A stretch of DNA of 10,171 bases from Burkholderiales bacterium UBA954. GTDB lineage: Bacteria; Pseudomonadota; Gammaproteobacteria; Burkholderiales; Burkholderiaceae_A. Of this stretch, positions 10,150-10,171 are shown piece after piece. The DNA is taken from assembly GCA_002293155.1 (NCBI GenBank), contig DBCQ01000055.1:4804-14974 (forward strand), read 5' to 3'. Both the position numbers and the translations under genes were made by a program. The notes under the pieces were generated by a model. The model was not told the DNA's origin. It saw nothing but the letters and a program-made list of their open reading frames with translations, and did not search any database. The stretch's first letter is position 1. Each line of letters starts with the position of its first letter.

Positions 10150-10171
10150 TTACTCAATCACTTTTGCGACG
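10150..10171 (-). CDS. tuf: Elongation factor Tu (last six codons, cut by window)
   Basis: The minus strand from the right edge reads GTC GCA AAA GTG ATT GAG TAA, i.e. VAKVIE-stop. This matches the usual EF-Tu C-terminus (E. coli ends VVAKVLS). Together with the position directly upstream of trpT-secE-nusG, that makes tuf the clear candidate. EF-Tu delivers aminoacyl-tRNA to the ribosome. Only the tail is visible, so the call rests on a very short match plus conserved gene order. Confidence 0.85.

Overview
The window holds one block of core information-processing genes, all on the minus strand. Read 5'->3' along the transcript (right to left here) it runs: end of tuf (EF-Tu) - tRNA-Trp(CCA) - secE - nusG - rplK - rplA - rplJ - rplL - rpoB - start of rpoC. 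Only tuf and rpoC are cut, each by a window edge. No gene is broken or frameshifted, and I see no mobile element, CRISPR array, toxin-antitoxin pair or foreign-looking insert.

The proteins suggest a proteobacterium, most probably a betaproteobacterium. RpoB is 1367 residues, close to what I recall for Burkholderia-type proteins and longer than the 1342 of E. coli. Its rifampicin-site motif reads DQTNPLSE rather than the E. coli DQNNPLSE. The SecE tail ([14 protein letters not shown]), the NusG tail ([13 protein letters not shown]) and long stretches of RpoC also resemble betaproteobacterial proteins as I remember them. This is recall, not a search, and a genus cannot be named.

Right part (9121-10171): tuf, trpT, secE and nusG are packed with gaps of 15 and 18 nt and then a 1-nt overlap. 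The tRNA must therefore be cut out of a transcript shared with mRNA. Middle (6714-9043): the L11-L1 pair has a 2-nt gap and the L10-L7/L12 pair a 42-nt gap. Each pair is preceded by a leader with foldable RNA, where L1 and L10 feedback control is known in other bacteria. Left (1-6529): rpoB and rpoC, preceded by a 184-nt spacer with two adjacent long hairpins and separated by a 77-nt spacer with one strong hairpin.

Together the genes supply the ribosomal stalk and L1 arm, the core RNA polymerase beta and beta' subunits, the NusG factor that couples polymerase to ribosomes or Rho, the SecE subunit of the membrane translocon, EF-Tu and a tRNA. I found no convincing sigma70 promoter or intrinsic terminator, which fits internal position in a long transcription unit. 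I did not find an undescribed system. The parts most worth a second look are the non-coding spacers and the rplJ start, where an out-of-frame ATG overlaps the GTG start codon.
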